Source of the DNA: Halostagnicola sp. A56
GTDB taxonomy: Archaea; Halobacteriota; Halobacteria; Halobacteriales; Natrialbaceae
Assembly: GCF_000691505.1 (NCBI RefSeq)
Contig: NZ_JMIP02000017.1
Span: 186,001-250,000 of the forward strand
Length of the DNA: 64,000 nucleotides
Direction: 5' to 3'
The notes under the pieces are model-generated. The model was given only the letters and a program-made list of their open reading frames with translations. It did not search any database and was not told the origin of the DNA. The translations under genes and the position numbers were made by a program. Below, piece after piece: positions 7,813 to 16,990 of the stretch (its first letter is position 1; each line of letters opens with the position of its first letter).

Positions 7813-8952
7813 CTACCGGTGGAACCGGTCGTCAGGTGGCTGGTTTGCGGGGACGGCCCGTCGAACCATATTCACGAACTCCTTGTACGGCCACCACCAG
7901 AGGCGACGCCCGCCCCGGCGGGCGTCGCCACGTATTTGTAGTGGAGATACCGCCACACATTCTGAAATAGCAGACTCACCACGACGTATAGCAGTCTCAC
8001 CGTTGCGTCTCGCGTCGTTGTCGTCGCTATCGCTTGCTCAGACAAACGATAGCTCGGCTCGATACCGAAGCGTTTCGAGTAGTGGTATTGGGCGTCGCGT
8101 GGCGTCTCGATGAACGGCGCGTCAGCGGCATAGCCGTGACGCGCCACGCCGTGGTCGTCATATCGTCCGTTCAGGTACGTACAGTCGATGTAGACGGGAC
8201 ACTCAACGGTCCAGCTGTGACCGTCGAGTTTCCCTGTCAGGTCGTGTTGAATAACGCGACTCCACCCTTCCAAAAGTTCCTGATGAATTTCTTCTCCCTA
8301 CTAGATGATCGGAACGGCGTAGGCTACGTTGTGCGCCTGTAACAGCGTGAGACACTTGCTGTCGTAGAATCCGCGATCAAGGTAGACGGCCTTGACTTTG
8401 GTGTCAAGACCGTCGAGAACACCGAGGAACTCAGCGAGGACGCTGCTGGCGGTGTCGTCGTCTTCGAGACGGCGCACCGCCAGCGTGTAGCGTTTGTTCT
8501 TCACACGCGCGTAGAGTTTGGCGTAGGCGTAGAACGCAGTGGTTCCACGCTTCGCTTCCGAGTGGTAGAGAGCGTCTGTGTCGTCTTCGTCACCGTAGTA
8601 GGGCAGCAGGTGGAGGTCTGCACAGACCTCCACCTGCGCGGGGAGGAGTTCGACGATGTCTCGTCGAAGAAGTGTGTTAGCGACTTGTTTGAGCCGTTCC
8701 GGCTCGAACTTCGTCCGGAGATGGTAGAGAATCGTGTTCGCCGATGGCGAGTCTTTACTGGAGTTGCATAGTGTCGAGATCGAGGTCCTCGTCGGCGTAA
8801 CCGCCGACGAGGACCTCGTAGATGCCCTCTGCATCGATTTCGGCATTGTTGGCGAGGCTTAGAGAAACTTCCTCGTCAAGTCGGTTGACGAGGAAGTTAA
8901 GGAACCGGTCTTCGTGGATTTCACTGTCTGCTTGCTGCTGGTACTTGGACAC
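7813..8952 (-). pseudogene. ISH3-family transposase, frameshifted
   Basis: The N-terminus (MSKYQQQADSEIHEDRFLNF) starts at 8952. Near 8760 the sequence shifts into a second frame carrying LPAQVEVCADLHLLPYYGDE and VKAVYLDRGFYDSKCLTLLQ, the two Asp motifs of the DDE core. After about 8300 a further change of frame leads to EGWSRVIQHDLTGKLDGHSW, RFGIEPSYRLSEQAIA (the Glu motif) and VSLLFQNVWRYLHY. A last shift near 7905 is needed to reach the family-typical end (PDDRFHR, stop at 7813-7815). All catalytic motifs can be traced, but the gene cannot make a full protein of about 380 aa. Confidence 0.85.
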
Positions 8953-8983
8953 ATCTTCAGCAAGCAGACATTCTAACTAACTA

Positions 8984-8999
8984 GCTTTGTGAGGTACTG
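8984..8999. repeat. ISH3 terminal inverted repeat (right)
   Basis: GCTTTGTGAGGTACTG, perfect complement of 7647-7662. It interrupts the reading frame of the neighbouring IS5-type transposase directly after ...KANAIL. Confidence 0.8.
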
Positions 9000-9433
9000 A
9001 GGATAGCGTTCGCTTTGGCATTGACTAAGAGCGTGACTTTCAGTTGCTGAATCGTCAGCTTCACCCGTTTCGTGTAATGCTTCGAGGCGTGACTGCGGTC
9101 AAACCCCGAGGCGTCGATACCCGTAACACCGTTAGTCGGGAGCAGTGAAACAGAGAGATTGAGAAGCACTCGCCAGACAGCCATATCGAACCTGTTGAAC
9201 GCCTTTTATAGCGTAGACGGTGCAGGGAGTTCGGTAAGGTTGATCGCACTTCGAATGCGGGGCATCTCGATGAATTCGTCGAGGAGTGTACGATACGTTG
9301 TGTTCTTCCGAACCTTGAGACAGAGGAGAACGATGTGCTGATGGAGCGTATAGCGTTGTTTCGAGAATTTCGAGGAATATTGAGCAACAGCACGTTGGGC
9401 TAACTGAAATGCTTCCTCGACAAACCGGAGCAG
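9000..9433 (-). pseudogene. IS5-type transposase, N-terminal fragment
   Basis: On the minus strand 9433-9000 encodes LLRFVEEAFQLAQRAVAQY, YTLHQHIVLLCLKVRKNTTY, then MAVWRVLLNLSVSLLPTNGV, TGIDASGFDRSHASKHYT and LTIQQLKVTLLV. This is the N-terminal domain and first catalytic Asp region of a haloarchaeal IS5-type transposase. A TAA interrupts the frame near 9208 and the sequence ends at the ISH3 repeat after KANAIL. It is not the missing half of the fragment at 7202-7646, because both contain their own version of the first-Asp region. Confidence 0.75.
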
Positions 9434-9443
9434 TCGTAACTTT

Positions 9444-9624
9444 CGAGTCTTCCGTTGTTTTCGACACGACTGAGCGGCAGCGACGGAGTGTCGAACGCTC
9501 AGAAGACGAGCGGATCGAGTCTTCCGTTGTTTTCGACACGACTGAGCGGCAGCGACGGAGTGTCGAACGCTCAGAAGACGAGCGGAGCGAGTCTTCCGTT
9601 GTTTTCGGCATGACTGAGCGATAG
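9444..9624. repeat. 72-bp direct tandem repeat, about 2.5 copies
   Basis: Units begin at 9444, 9516 and 9588 with cgagtcttccgttgtttt; the first two are nearly identical over 72 bp (atcg/agcg differences at the joint) and the third is cut after about 37 bp. Because 72 is a multiple of 3, the repeat stays open on both strands and encodes a 24-residue repeating peptide (SSVVFDTTERQRRSVERSED on the plus strand). It starts next to the decayed IS5-type transposase N-terminus. It is probably duplicated flanking DNA rather than a gene. Confidence 0.85.
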
Positions 9625-9826
9625 GAGCTGAGTTATCGAGGGTGTGCGTCGCGACCGAGTTGTCAGGACTGCGCGTATGACGAAGTTGTAGAGCTATTGT
9701 AGCGACGGAGTCTAGGGGTTGAGTCGTCGCGACGAAGTCAGGCGATTCCGTTCGGCCGTCTCTCGTAGCTCAAACGATCGTTTCAGCTTGGGAAGGTGCT
9801 ATGTGTCACTGGTCCAATTTGAGCGT

Positions 9827-10560
9827 ATGAATCGACGACGACTCCTCGCAGTGACGGCCGCTGGATTGACCGCGAGCGCCGCAGGCTGTCTCGGCGCTGC
9901 CGAGACTGGCGACGAGGGCCACTCCGGCGACGGAACCGACTCGAGCGGGCGCGAAATCGAAGTCCGGGCGGCCGGAGAGGTCGAAACGGAACCAGACGAG
10001 GCCGTGGTGAGCGTCGGCATCGAAGCGACGGACGATAACGCGGCGGCGGTCAGAGACGAACTGGCGACGCGAGCCGAGACCTTCGGGAGACGTTCGACGA
10101 CCTCGAGATCCCGGACGATCGTGTCGAGTCCGGGCGGTACGAGGTTCGAACCCGCTACGAGGAGTCGGGGTACGTCGGAACCCACCAGTTCCAGGTCGAA
10201 ATAGACGACGTCGACCGCGTCGGTGAAATCATCGACGCGTCGGTCGAGGCCGGTGCCGACGACGTTGGGCGGGTGAACTTCGGGTTGAGCGACGAGCGAC
10301 GGGCGGAGATGCGCGACGAGGCGATCGATCACGCACTCGAGAACGCCGACGACGAAGCCGCCCACATCGCGGACAATCGCGGCGTCGAACTCACCGGAAC
10401 GAAGTCGGTCTCGACGAGCAACGTCGACGTACAACCGGTCCAGTACGAAACGAGCGCGGACGCCAGCGGATCGAGTGAGTCGGGCGCACCGAGTACCGAC
10501 ATCGACTCCGGGCCGGTCAGCGTCCACGCGAGCGCGACGGTCGTCTACTCCTTCGAGTAA
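9827..10560 (+). pseudogene. SIMPL-domain (DUF541) Tat lipoprotein, single frameshift
   Basis: ATG 9827 begins MNRRRLLAVTAAGL with a twin-arginine signal and lipobox AAGC, predicting export and lipid anchoring. After an acidic linker the SIMPL domain starts (IEVRAAGEVETEPDEAVVSV). Near 10083-10092 (gaccttcggg agacgttcg) the frame changes and the domain continues in the next frame as RYEVRTRYEESGYVGTHQF and DDVGRVNFGLSDE, ending at 10560. Only one base separates it from an intact protein of about 240 aa, so a sequence error is as likely as inactivation. SIMPL proteins are envelope proteins of uncertain function. Confidence 0.8.
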
Positions 10561-10648
10561 GCGCTCCTCGTTGACACAGACGCGACGCTCCGTCGAGGAA
10601 TTGCTCGGGAAAACGAACGACCAATGCAGTTGCGACGCGGCGAATCGA

Positions 10649-11722
10649 TCAGTCGTCCGCCGGGACCGCTCGAGCGGACTGCTCGCCCATCGCGAGTACG
10701 TCGTCGAAGAAGCTGAGGGAGTCCTGCGGGCCGGGGTTGGCTTCGGGGTGGTACTGACGGGTGAGGATGTCGTACTCGACCCCGTCGAGGCCTTCCGGCG
10801 TGTCGTCGTTGACGTTGATCTGGGAGACCTCGAGGTGCTCGCCCGGTTCCGCGACGGTGTAGCCGTGGTTCTGGGTCGTCATGAGGACCTGCTTGGACTC
10901 GAGGTCGAGCACGGGCTGGTTGACGCCGCGGTGGCCGAAGTCCATCTTTTCGGTCGAGCCGCCGAGCGCGCGGGCGACGACCTGCTGGCCGAGACAGATA
11001 CCCGCGACGGGCGTGTCTTCGACGAACGCCTCGACGAGCGCGATCGCCTGCTCGAAGTTCGCCGGATCGCCGGGTCCGTTCGAGATGAACAGGACATCGG
11101 GGTCGATGGCTTCGACCTCGGCGACCGTCGAATCGTGGGGGATGACGTGGATCGTCGCGTTTCGCTCGAGCAGCGAGGAGACGATCGAGCCCTTCGCGCC
11201 GCAGTCGACGAGCGCGACCGTTTCGCCGTCGTTATCCTCGCCGTGGACGACGGCGTCGTCGACGCTGACCTGTTCGCCGATCTCCGTGTGTTCGCTCATC
11301 CCCTTGCAGGCCTCGAGTTCCTCGAGTGCGTCCTCGGGGGTGACATCCTCGCCGACGGCGATTCCGCACTTCATCGCGCCGCCGTCTCGGATGTCGATGA
11401 CGACCTCGCGCGTGTCGAGGTGGTCGAGTGCGGGAACGCCCTCGCTCTCGAGCCACTCGGCGACATCCTCGGTGAGTTCTCGCGCGAGGACTGCGCGCGG
11501 ATGGACGCGATCGGACTCGAAGCGTTCCTCTCGGACGCCGTAGTTGCCGATCAGCGGGTACGAGAAGGTCAGCACCTGTTCCTCGTAAGAGGGGTCGGTG
11601 AGACTCTCTTCGTATCCCGAGTACGCTGTCGTGAAAACCAATTCCCCACGAGCGGTTCCCGAAGCACGGCCACGGCCCTCGATCACGTGGCCACCTTCCA
11701 GTGCTACGTAGGCTGCTGTCAT
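10649..11722 (-). CDS. carA: Carbamoyl-phosphate synthase small (glutaminase) subunit
   Basis: 357 aa, normal family length. CarA releases ammonia from glutamine for CarB, which makes carbamoyl phosphate for arginine and pyrimidine synthesis. The N-terminal CPSase small-chain domain covers about residues 1-130; the class I glutaminase domain follows with FISNGPGDP, the catalytic cysteine in VAGICLGQQ and the His/Glu pair in RQYHPEANPGP. carB is not in this window. The ATG at 11720-11722 is preceded on the minus strand by a TATA-like CTTATGAT about 30 bp away, and a TTACGAA element overlaps the start region, shared with the divergent Lrp gene. Confidence 0.95.
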   Translation of the reverse strand: MTAAYVALEGGHVIEGRGRASGTARGELVFTTAYSGYEESLTDPSYEEQVLTFSYPLIGNYGVREERFESDRVHPRAVLARELTEDVAEWLESEGVPALDHLDTREVVIDIRDGGAMKCGIAVGEDVTPEDALEELEACKGMSEHTEIGEQVSVDDAVVHGEDNDGETVALVDCGAKGSIVSSLLERNATIHVIPHDSTVAEVEAIDPDVLFISNGPGDPANFEQAIALVEAFVEDTPVAGICLGQQVVARALGGSTEKMDFGHRGVNQPVLDLESKQVLMTTQNHGYTVAEPGEHLEVSQINVNDDTPEGLDGVEYDILTRQYHPEANPGPQDSLSFFDDVLAMGEQSARAVPADD

Positions 11723-11788
11723 TACGAACTACGTATTTGTGCGACCATCATAAGTGTTGTCTTCGAAGCTGAGTTACGAAATTCGTAA
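11722..11788. promoter_or_regulatory. Divergent carA/lrp promoter with probable Lrp operator
   Basis: A perfect 15-bp palindrome TTACGAAATTCGTAA lies at 11774-11788, and another copy of its half-site TTACGAA is at 11722-11728, next to the carA start. The 66-bp space between carA and the regulator must hold both promoters. Lrp/AsnC proteins bind such A+T-centred dyads and often control a divergent gene and themselves. Binding is inferred from position and symmetry only. Confidence 0.65.
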
Positions 11789-11821
11789 TCGGTAAGTGTG
11801 AGTCGATCGAAGCTCTCGTCC

Positions 11822-12235
11822 ATGGACGAGTTGGACCGGCGAATCCTGAACGTCCTCCGATGGGACGCCCGGACGCCCTACACCGAGATCGCCGACGAGG
11901 TGGGAACCAGCGAGGGAACGGTTCGCAACCGCGTCGAGCGCATGATGGACGAGGACATAATCGAGCGGTTTACGATCTCGACGCGGACCGGGAACGTAAA
12001 GGCGATGATAGAAGTCAGCGTCGCGGTCGACGTCGACACGGCGAACGTCTCCGATCGCATGGCCGAGTGGGAGGAAGTCGACTTCGTCTGGCAGGTGTCG
12101 GGCGAGCAGGATATCGTACTCGTCGTCGACGCGGCGGACACGCGAGGGGTCAACGAACTCATCACGAACGCGCGCGAGCAAGACGAAGTCGTAAGCACGA
12201 AGACGCGGCTCATTCTCGACGAAGAACTGGGGTAA
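11822..12235 (+). CDS. Lrp/AsnC-family transcriptional regulator
   Basis: 137 aa from ATG 11822 (MDELDRRILNVLRWDARTPY). A GTG at 11798 would add eight residues, but the family starts at MDELD. Residues 1-50 are the HTH domain (YTEIADEVGTSEGTVRNRV) and residues about 60-137 the RAM ligand-binding domain (VWQVSGEQDIVLVVDA). Such proteins form dimers to octamers and respond to amino acids. Divergent placement from carA and the palindrome between them suggest that it senses an amino acid and controls carbamoyl-phosphate supply, which is inference. Confidence 0.9.
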   Translation: MDELDRRILNVLRWDARTPYTEIADEVGTSEGTVRNRVERMMDEDIIERFTISTRTGNVKAMIEVSVAVDVDTANVSDRMAEWEEVDFVWQVSGEQDIVLVVDAADTRGVNELITNAREQDEVVSTKTRLILDEELG

Positions 12236-12327
12236 GATCGCCGCTCTGGAGGGACCTACAGCAGGGCGTCCCTCACCGAGGCGTCCCACACGAAGCTGTC
12301 CTCCATCGGGGCGCTCCACACCGCGAG

Positions 12328-15045
12328 CTAGTCGGCGTCCCCGGTTGCCGCGCCGGCGATGCTCGAGTCGATTTCACCCGCCGTCCCGGAACGGTTTCGA
12401 AGCGAGAGCCCGACGAGTAGCCCCAGTCCGACGAGTCGAAGCGGGAACGTTATCGCGAAGATCGTCAGGAACGACGGTATTCCGGCCAGTCCCAACAGCG
12501 CCTCGACGACCAGCAAGAGCAGTTCGGGGACCATCAGGAGGATAGAGGCGATCGAGTAGAGCCCGCGGGCGGTCGGGCCGACCTGAGAGTACTGATAGCC
12601 GATGATCGTGACCCCGAGGGCGTAGACGCCGAGGAACATCCCGAGCACGGGGACCACGACGCTCGGGAGGAAAAAGCCCGGGTCGACCACGTCCGACCAG
12701 CCGATGACGCCCCATCCCGACGTGCGTTCGCGCAACAGGAGGATACCCGGCGAGAAGACGAACGCGAACGGAACGAGGATCTTGTTCAGCGACAGCAAGA
12801 ACGCGGTCGTCGCGGTCTTGAACTCGTCGGCTTTCGCCACGCCGGCGCCCGCGAACGCGGCGACCGCGACCGGCGGCGTCACGTCCGCCATCAGGCCGAA
12901 GTAGAGGATGTAGAGGTGGACCGCCAGGATCGCGATGCCCGTCCCGCGAGCGATCGGCGTCTCGAGCATCGCGACGAGGATGATGTACATGACGGTCGTC
13001 GGCATCCCCATGCCGAAGATGATCGCCGCGACGCCGGTGAGGACGAGCAACAGCAACATCGAATTCCCGCTGACGGAGCTGATGAGCGCGGCCAGGTTCG
13101 GCCCGAGCCCTGAGAGGCTGATGACCCCGGGGATAACGCCGGCGGCGGCGACGGCGATGACGACGGTCGTCGCCGTTCGAGCGCCCGACTCCATGGATTT
13201 GAGTACGAACCCGCCGAATCGGTACCACGCCTTGCTCGCGAGCGACGGCCGATCGAGAACCTGCGTACTCCGCTGTATCGTCGTCTCGACCGAATCATCG
13301 AGCTCGAGAAGCGGGGAATCGATACCGGGGCGAGCCAGCATGACGACGACGCTGACGAGGATCGTAATCGTGCCCAGATCCGCCGTGGCGGCGGTGGCCG
13401 CAGTTCCAAGCGAGAGTGCCCCGCCGGCGGATTGACCGGTAGCGACGGCGCCGAGCGCCTCGAGAACGCCGCCGCCGTAGAACGCGAACGCGCCGAATTG
13501 CGCCAACAGGAGCGCAGCGATTCCGCCGAACAGCGGGAGCCGAGTCCGCTCGTCGTACGCGGTCAAGGCCGCGATGAGCGCGACGACGGCGACGATGGTG
13601 TACCAGCCGGCCCGGTTGATCGACAGGCGAGCGATGATCAGGAAGTACAACAGGAGCGCGAGCGGGACCAGGTAGAACCACCCGCTTCGGACGTGCGATC
13701 GCAGGTTCGGAAGCTGCTCTCGCGGGAGACCGCCGATCCCGGCCCGCATCGCCTCGAAGTGGACCATCACCCACATCCCGAAGAAGAAGGCGATGGCGGG
13801 CAGCGTCGCGGCGATGATCACGTCCGGGTACGGCGTCCCCGTGAACTCGACGATGAGGAATGCGGCCGCGCCCATCACCGGCGGGAGCATCTGTCCGCCC
13901 GAGGACGCGGCGGACTCGACCGCGCCCGAGAACGACGGCGTGTACCCCGACCGCTTCATCAACGGGATCGTAAACGCGCCGGTCGTCACCGTGTTCGCGA
14001 TCGACGAGCCGGAGAGCATCCCCATGAAGCCGCTCGAGACGGTGCTGGCCTTTGCAGGCCCGCCCTTTCGAGTGCCGGTCAGCGAGTACGCCAGGTCGAT
14101 GAACCACTTGCCGGCGCCGCTCATCTCGAGGAACGCGCCGAACAGGATGAAGATGTAGATAAAGCGCACGCTGACGGTGACGGGCGTGGAGAACACTCCC
14201 GCTTCGACGGTGTACCACAGGTTGTAGACGATCTCCGTCCAGGTTTCGGGCTGGACCGACAGCGCGCCGATCACCGAATCGCGCGGGACGAAGTGGCCCC
14301 ACTTGGCGTAGACGATGAAAAAACCGACCAGCGACATCAGGATGAGGCCGAGGGTCCGACGCGTCGCCTCGAGCACCAACAACAACCCGAGCACGCCGAG
14401 CAGGAAGGCGTAGGACACCTCGTCGATCGGGATTCCGACCATGGCGATGGCGCTGGCGACGGGCTCGAGGATCGGATACACCCCCTGAACCGGCCGCGTT
14501 GGCCCGAACCGCTGGAACGCGATCGTCTGGATCTCCTCGAACTCCGTGAGGATGTAGAGGGCGGGCAACACCGAGAGCACGGCCAGACAGCAATCGACCG
14601 GCGTAATACGGTTCATATCGGTATCGACGACCGCCCAGCGAACGCCGTCGCCGAGTCGCTCGACGAGACGCGTCGGGGCGGCGTCAGTGCCGAATCTGGC
14701 ACGCGTCGCCGGCTCGAGGCGCGCGAGACGACGCGAGAGGAACCCGTCCCCGCGCGTCGTCGGGAACAACAGAAACGCTAGCACGAGCGCGAAGGTGACG
14801 TGGATCGCGTTAACCTGCAGTTGCTGGAGCGACGTGAGCTGGTACTCGCCGACGATCGGAAGCGTAACGGCGATATTGTAGCTTCGGGCGGCGAGCCACA
14901 GCTGAAACGCCGAGAACGCGATCCCGACGAACGCGACGAGGATCACCGCGACCCCCTGAAGCGTCCGACGGCGTTCGACCTCCTGGATGATCTCCGCCTG
15001 TTCTTCGTCCGAGAGCGATTCCGATTCGTCGGTGTCTGTACTCAT
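12328..15045 (-). CDS. TRAP transporter fused permease (TAXI type)
   Basis: 905 aa. It imports a carboxylate-type substrate by sodium- or proton-coupled symport together with a TAXI periplasmic protein. After a short acidic N-terminus come several helices replacing a separate DctQ, then the large DctM-type domain (IYIFILFGAFLEMSGAGKWF, KASTVSSGFMGMLSGSSIAN, SAASSGGQMLPPVMGAAAFL) and a second helical block (TGVAAIIFGMGMPTTVMYII, LMADVTPPVAVAAFAGAGVA), with the conserved glycine/serine-rich loops of the family. It is the last gene of the TAXI-DUF1850-permease unit, starting 9 bp after the DUF1850 gene. Confidence 0.92.
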   Translation of the reverse strand: MSTDTDESESLSDEEQAEIIQEVERRRTLQGVAVILVAFVGIAFSAFQLWLAARSYNIAVTLPIVGEYQLTSLQQLQVNAIHVTFALVLAFLLFPTTRGDGFLSRRLARLEPATRARFGTDAAPTRLVERLGDGVRWAVVDTDMNRITPVDCCLAVLSVLPALYILTEFEEIQTIAFQRFGPTRPVQGVYPILEPVASAIAMVGIPIDEVSYAFLLGVLGLLLVLEATRRTLGLILMSLVGFFIVYAKWGHFVPRDSVIGALSVQPETWTEIVYNLWYTVEAGVFSTPVTVSVRFIYIFILFGAFLEMSGAGKWFIDLAYSLTGTRKGGPAKASTVSSGFMGMLSGSSIANTVTTGAFTIPLMKRSGYTPSFSGAVESAASSGGQMLPPVMGAAAFLIVEFTGTPYPDVIIAATLPAIAFFFGMWVMVHFEAMRAGIGGLPREQLPNLRSHVRSGWFYLVPLALLLYFLIIARLSINRAGWYTIVAVVALIAALTAYDERTRLPLFGGIAALLLAQFGAFAFYGGGVLEALGAVATGQSAGGALSLGTAATAATADLGTITILVSVVVMLARPGIDSPLLELDDSVETTIQRSTQVLDRPSLASKAWYRFGGFVLKSMESGARTATTVVIAVAAAGVIPGVISLSGLGPNLAALISSVSGNSMLLLLVLTGVAAIIFGMGMPTTVMYIILVAMLETPIARGTGIAILAVHLYILYFGLMADVTPPVAVAAFAGAGVAKADEFKTATTAFLLSLNKILVPFAFVFSPGILLLRERTSGWGVIGWSDVVDPGFFLPSVVVPVLGMFLGVYALGVTIIGYQYSQVGPTARGLYSIASILLMVPELLLLVVEALLGLAGIPSFLTIFAITFPLRLVGLGLLVGLSLRNRSGTAGEIDSSIAGAATGDAD

Positions 15046-15054
15046 AGTTGCTAT

Positions 15055-15654
15055 CTACGCCGTATTCGATTCGGCTATCGTGGGGCCGTCCACCGCCGAC
15101 GGCTGGTGAACGAGCGTCTCGAGCGTCGGTTCGTCCGGCGGTGCGTGCGAACTACCAGTTGCGGCGAGAACCCCCGCAATTCGGTCGCCAATGGGACGGT
15201 CCTCGACCGTGATGCGAACGGGGCCGTCGGATCGTTCGACCAGATCGTATCGCTCGCCGTCGACGACGAGTTCGTGTCCCGCGATCGATCCCGGCACGAC
15301 GGGAAGCGTCTCGTAGGATCTGTTCGGACTGACGACGAACCCCTCTTCGGTCACCTTGATATCTGCGTCGGCGGGCAACCCGGCCCCGTGAGAATGAAAC
15401 ACCATCCGATCGGTTCGAAGCTCGAAGTCGTCGACGACGTAGATGTCCTGTATCGCCGTCTTCTCGACGCTATGGGTGTACGCGAGCGTGACGTTCTCGC
15501 CGTCTTCGACCGGCGTCTCGAGGATCACCTCCTCGGTGTGGGCGTCCGTGACGACGAGCGTCTTCGAGGGCGACGCGGAGACGACGAGCGCCGCCGTCGA
15601 GGCGAGTATCGTGAGAACGACGAGCGCGACGAGCGTTCGACGGAGCGTGTGCAT
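15055..15654 (-). CDS. DUF1850 protein associated with a TRAP transporter
   Basis: 199 aa. An N-terminal hydrophobic segment (TLVALVVLTILASTAALVVS) anchors or exports it. The rest matches DUF1850: FTYTHSVEKT-like region (LAYTHSVEKTAIQDIYVVDD), then FELRTDRMVFHSHGAGLPAD. DUF1850 genes are usually found between TAXI solute-binding proteins and fused TRAP permeases, exactly as here, but their role is not established. It starts at ATG 15654, 119 bp after the TAXI gene, and is very close to the permease. Confidence 0.85.
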   Translation of the reverse strand: MHTLRRTLVALVVLTILASTAALVVSASPSKTLVVTDAHTEEVILETPVEDGENVTLAYTHSVEKTAIQDIYVVDDFELRTDRMVFHSHGAGLPADADIKVTEEGFVVSPNRSYETLPVVPGSIAGHELVVDGERYDLVERSDGPVRITVEDRPIGDRIAGVLAATGSSHAPPDEPTLETLVHQPSAVDGPTIAESNTA

Positions 15655-15773
15655 AATCCGATGGCAGTTCGTGGTGTGTTCGATCGTGCGTTTCGTCGGT
15701 CGCTACCGCAGTGAAGATAGCCGATTATCACTACGCCGGTTCCGGATGCGATCCGGTGGAGCGGGCGCTCGGC

Positions 15774-16793
15774 TCACTCGAAGTACCGCTGTGCGCCCGG
15801 ATGGAGGTCGATCGGCATCGCGTCCTGTGCCGAATCGACGTCGATGAAGTCCGATTTCTGCCCGATGTCGTCGGTGTTGTCGAATATCGCGGTGGTGACT
15901 TCCTCGACGATACCCTCGTCGACGCCGTCGTGCGTGGCGATCATCGCTTGGACCGAGACCGTGTGGACGTCCTCGTCGATCCCGTCGTAGGTGCCGGCGG
16001 GAACCACGTCGCTCGCGAACCACTCCGCCTCGGATTGAATCGCCTCGTTGAGATCCGCGGAGAGTTCGATCAGCGAGATGTCGTCGGTCGTCGCGAGCTC
16101 TTCGACCGAGCCGACCGGCCAGCCGCCGACGACGAACGACGCGTCGACGTCGCCGTCTCGAATCTGATCGGCCGCCGTCGCGAAGTTCGTGTTCTGTTCG
16201 TCGAAATCGCCGCTCCCGACCCCGGCGGTCTCGAGTATCTGAAGGGCGTTGACCTGAGTTCCGCTGCCTAAGTCCCCGGTGTTGACCGACGCCCCCTCGA
16301 GGTCGCTGATGCTCTCGATGCCGGAATCCGCCTGCGTGACGACGTGGATCGTCTCGGGGTACAACGTCGCGACGCCGCGAATGTTCGAGACCGGCTGGCC
16401 CTCGAATTCGTCGATGCCCGTTCCGGTCGCGGCGAAGTGTGCGACATCGTTCTGAATCAATGCGAAGTGGGCGTCTTCGCGGCTCAAGCTCCCGACGTTT
16501 TCGACGCTCGCGCCGGTCGACTGAACCTGCAGTCCGTGGGGCGTGTGCTCTTCGACGATCGATTTGAAGTCGCCCGAGAGCGGGTAGTACGTCCCGCTCG
16601 TCCCGCCCGCATGCCAGGAGAGGATCTGGCCATCTGCGTCCGGATCGGCTTCGCCGATGTCTCCGCCGCCGTCGCCGCCCTCTTGCTCGTTTTCTTGCTC
16701 TTCGGCGTCTTCACCGATGCAACCGGCGAACGCCGCGGTTGCAGTCGTGCCGCTCGCCGCGATGAACGCCCGACGTCTGATACGTGGACCCAT
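15774..16793 (-). CDS. TAXI-family TRAP solute-binding lipoprotein
   Basis: 339 aa from ATG 16793 (MGPRIRRRAFIAASG). The start carries a twin-arginine signal and lipobox AFAGC, then a Glu/Gly-rich tether, so the protein is anchored outside the membrane. The binding domain shows ILSWHAGGTSGTYYPLSGDF, IQNDVAHFAATGTG, GVATLYPETIHVVTQADSGI and VNTGDLGSGTQVNALQIL, standard for the TAXI family that feeds fused TRAP permeases. The open frame continues upstream of 16793, but that part is the complement of a separate gene and has no acidic protein character. It is the first gene of the transporter unit, with a 197-bp upstream gap for a promoter. Confidence 0.92.
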   Translation of the reverse strand: MGPRIRRRAFIAASGTTATAAFAGCIGEDAEEQENEQEGGDGGGDIGEADPDADGQILSWHAGGTSGTYYPLSGDFKSIVEEHTPHGLQVQSTGASVENVGSLSREDAHFALIQNDVAHFAATGTGIDEFEGQPVSNIRGVATLYPETIHVVTQADSGIESISDLEGASVNTGDLGSGTQVNALQILETAGVGSGDFDEQNTNFATAADQIRDGDVDASFVVGGWPVGSVEELATTDDISLIELSADLNEAIQSEAEWFASDVVPAGTYDGIDEDVHTVSVQAMIATHDGVDEGIVEEVTTAIFDNTDDIGQKSDFIDVDSAQDAMPIDLHPGAQRYFE

Positions 16794-16990
16794 GGATCCG
16801 ACGTACAACGAGAGACCGTGATGGTTATTTGCAACACCAATTTCTATAGCCGACAAATACAGTCGTGTAATAGTGTCATATACGCCTCCAAAGCTGACCG
16901 CTCGAAATCGACTCGAGGTCGCGAAGACGGATACTTCAGGCGGATTATCCGAATTTATGGGGGCGTACGGCAGTCGAAAGCCGCCCGTAC

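Larger units (their letters stand above)
7647..8999 (-). mobile_element. ISH3-family insertion sequence (decayed)
   Basis: The element is bounded by a perfect 16-bp inverted repeat, CAGTACCTCACAAAGC at 7647-7662 and its complement at 8984-8999, giving about 1.35 kb, the normal size for ISH3. Between them lies a single broken transposase gene on the minus strand. The flanks do not share a direct repeat (…cagat on the left, aggat… on the right) and carry pieces of two different IS5-type transposases, so the element was involved in a rearrangement after or during insertion. Confidence 0.8.

Noticed and set aside
9444-9624. Tandem repeat considered as a CRISPR array
   Set aside because: The units are contiguous 72-bp copies without unique spacers, and no cas genes are present. 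No CRISPR array was found elsewhere in the window.
10475-11788. Long open frame (437 codons) on the plus strand across carA
   Set aside because: It is the complement of the strongly conserved carA gene. GC-rich haloarchaeal codon use keeps antisense frames open, and the product has no family features.
13432-14781. Open frame of 449 codons on the plus strand
   Set aside because: It lies entirely antisense to the TRAP permease; its Arg- and Asp-rich sequence is typical of reverse-complement translation.
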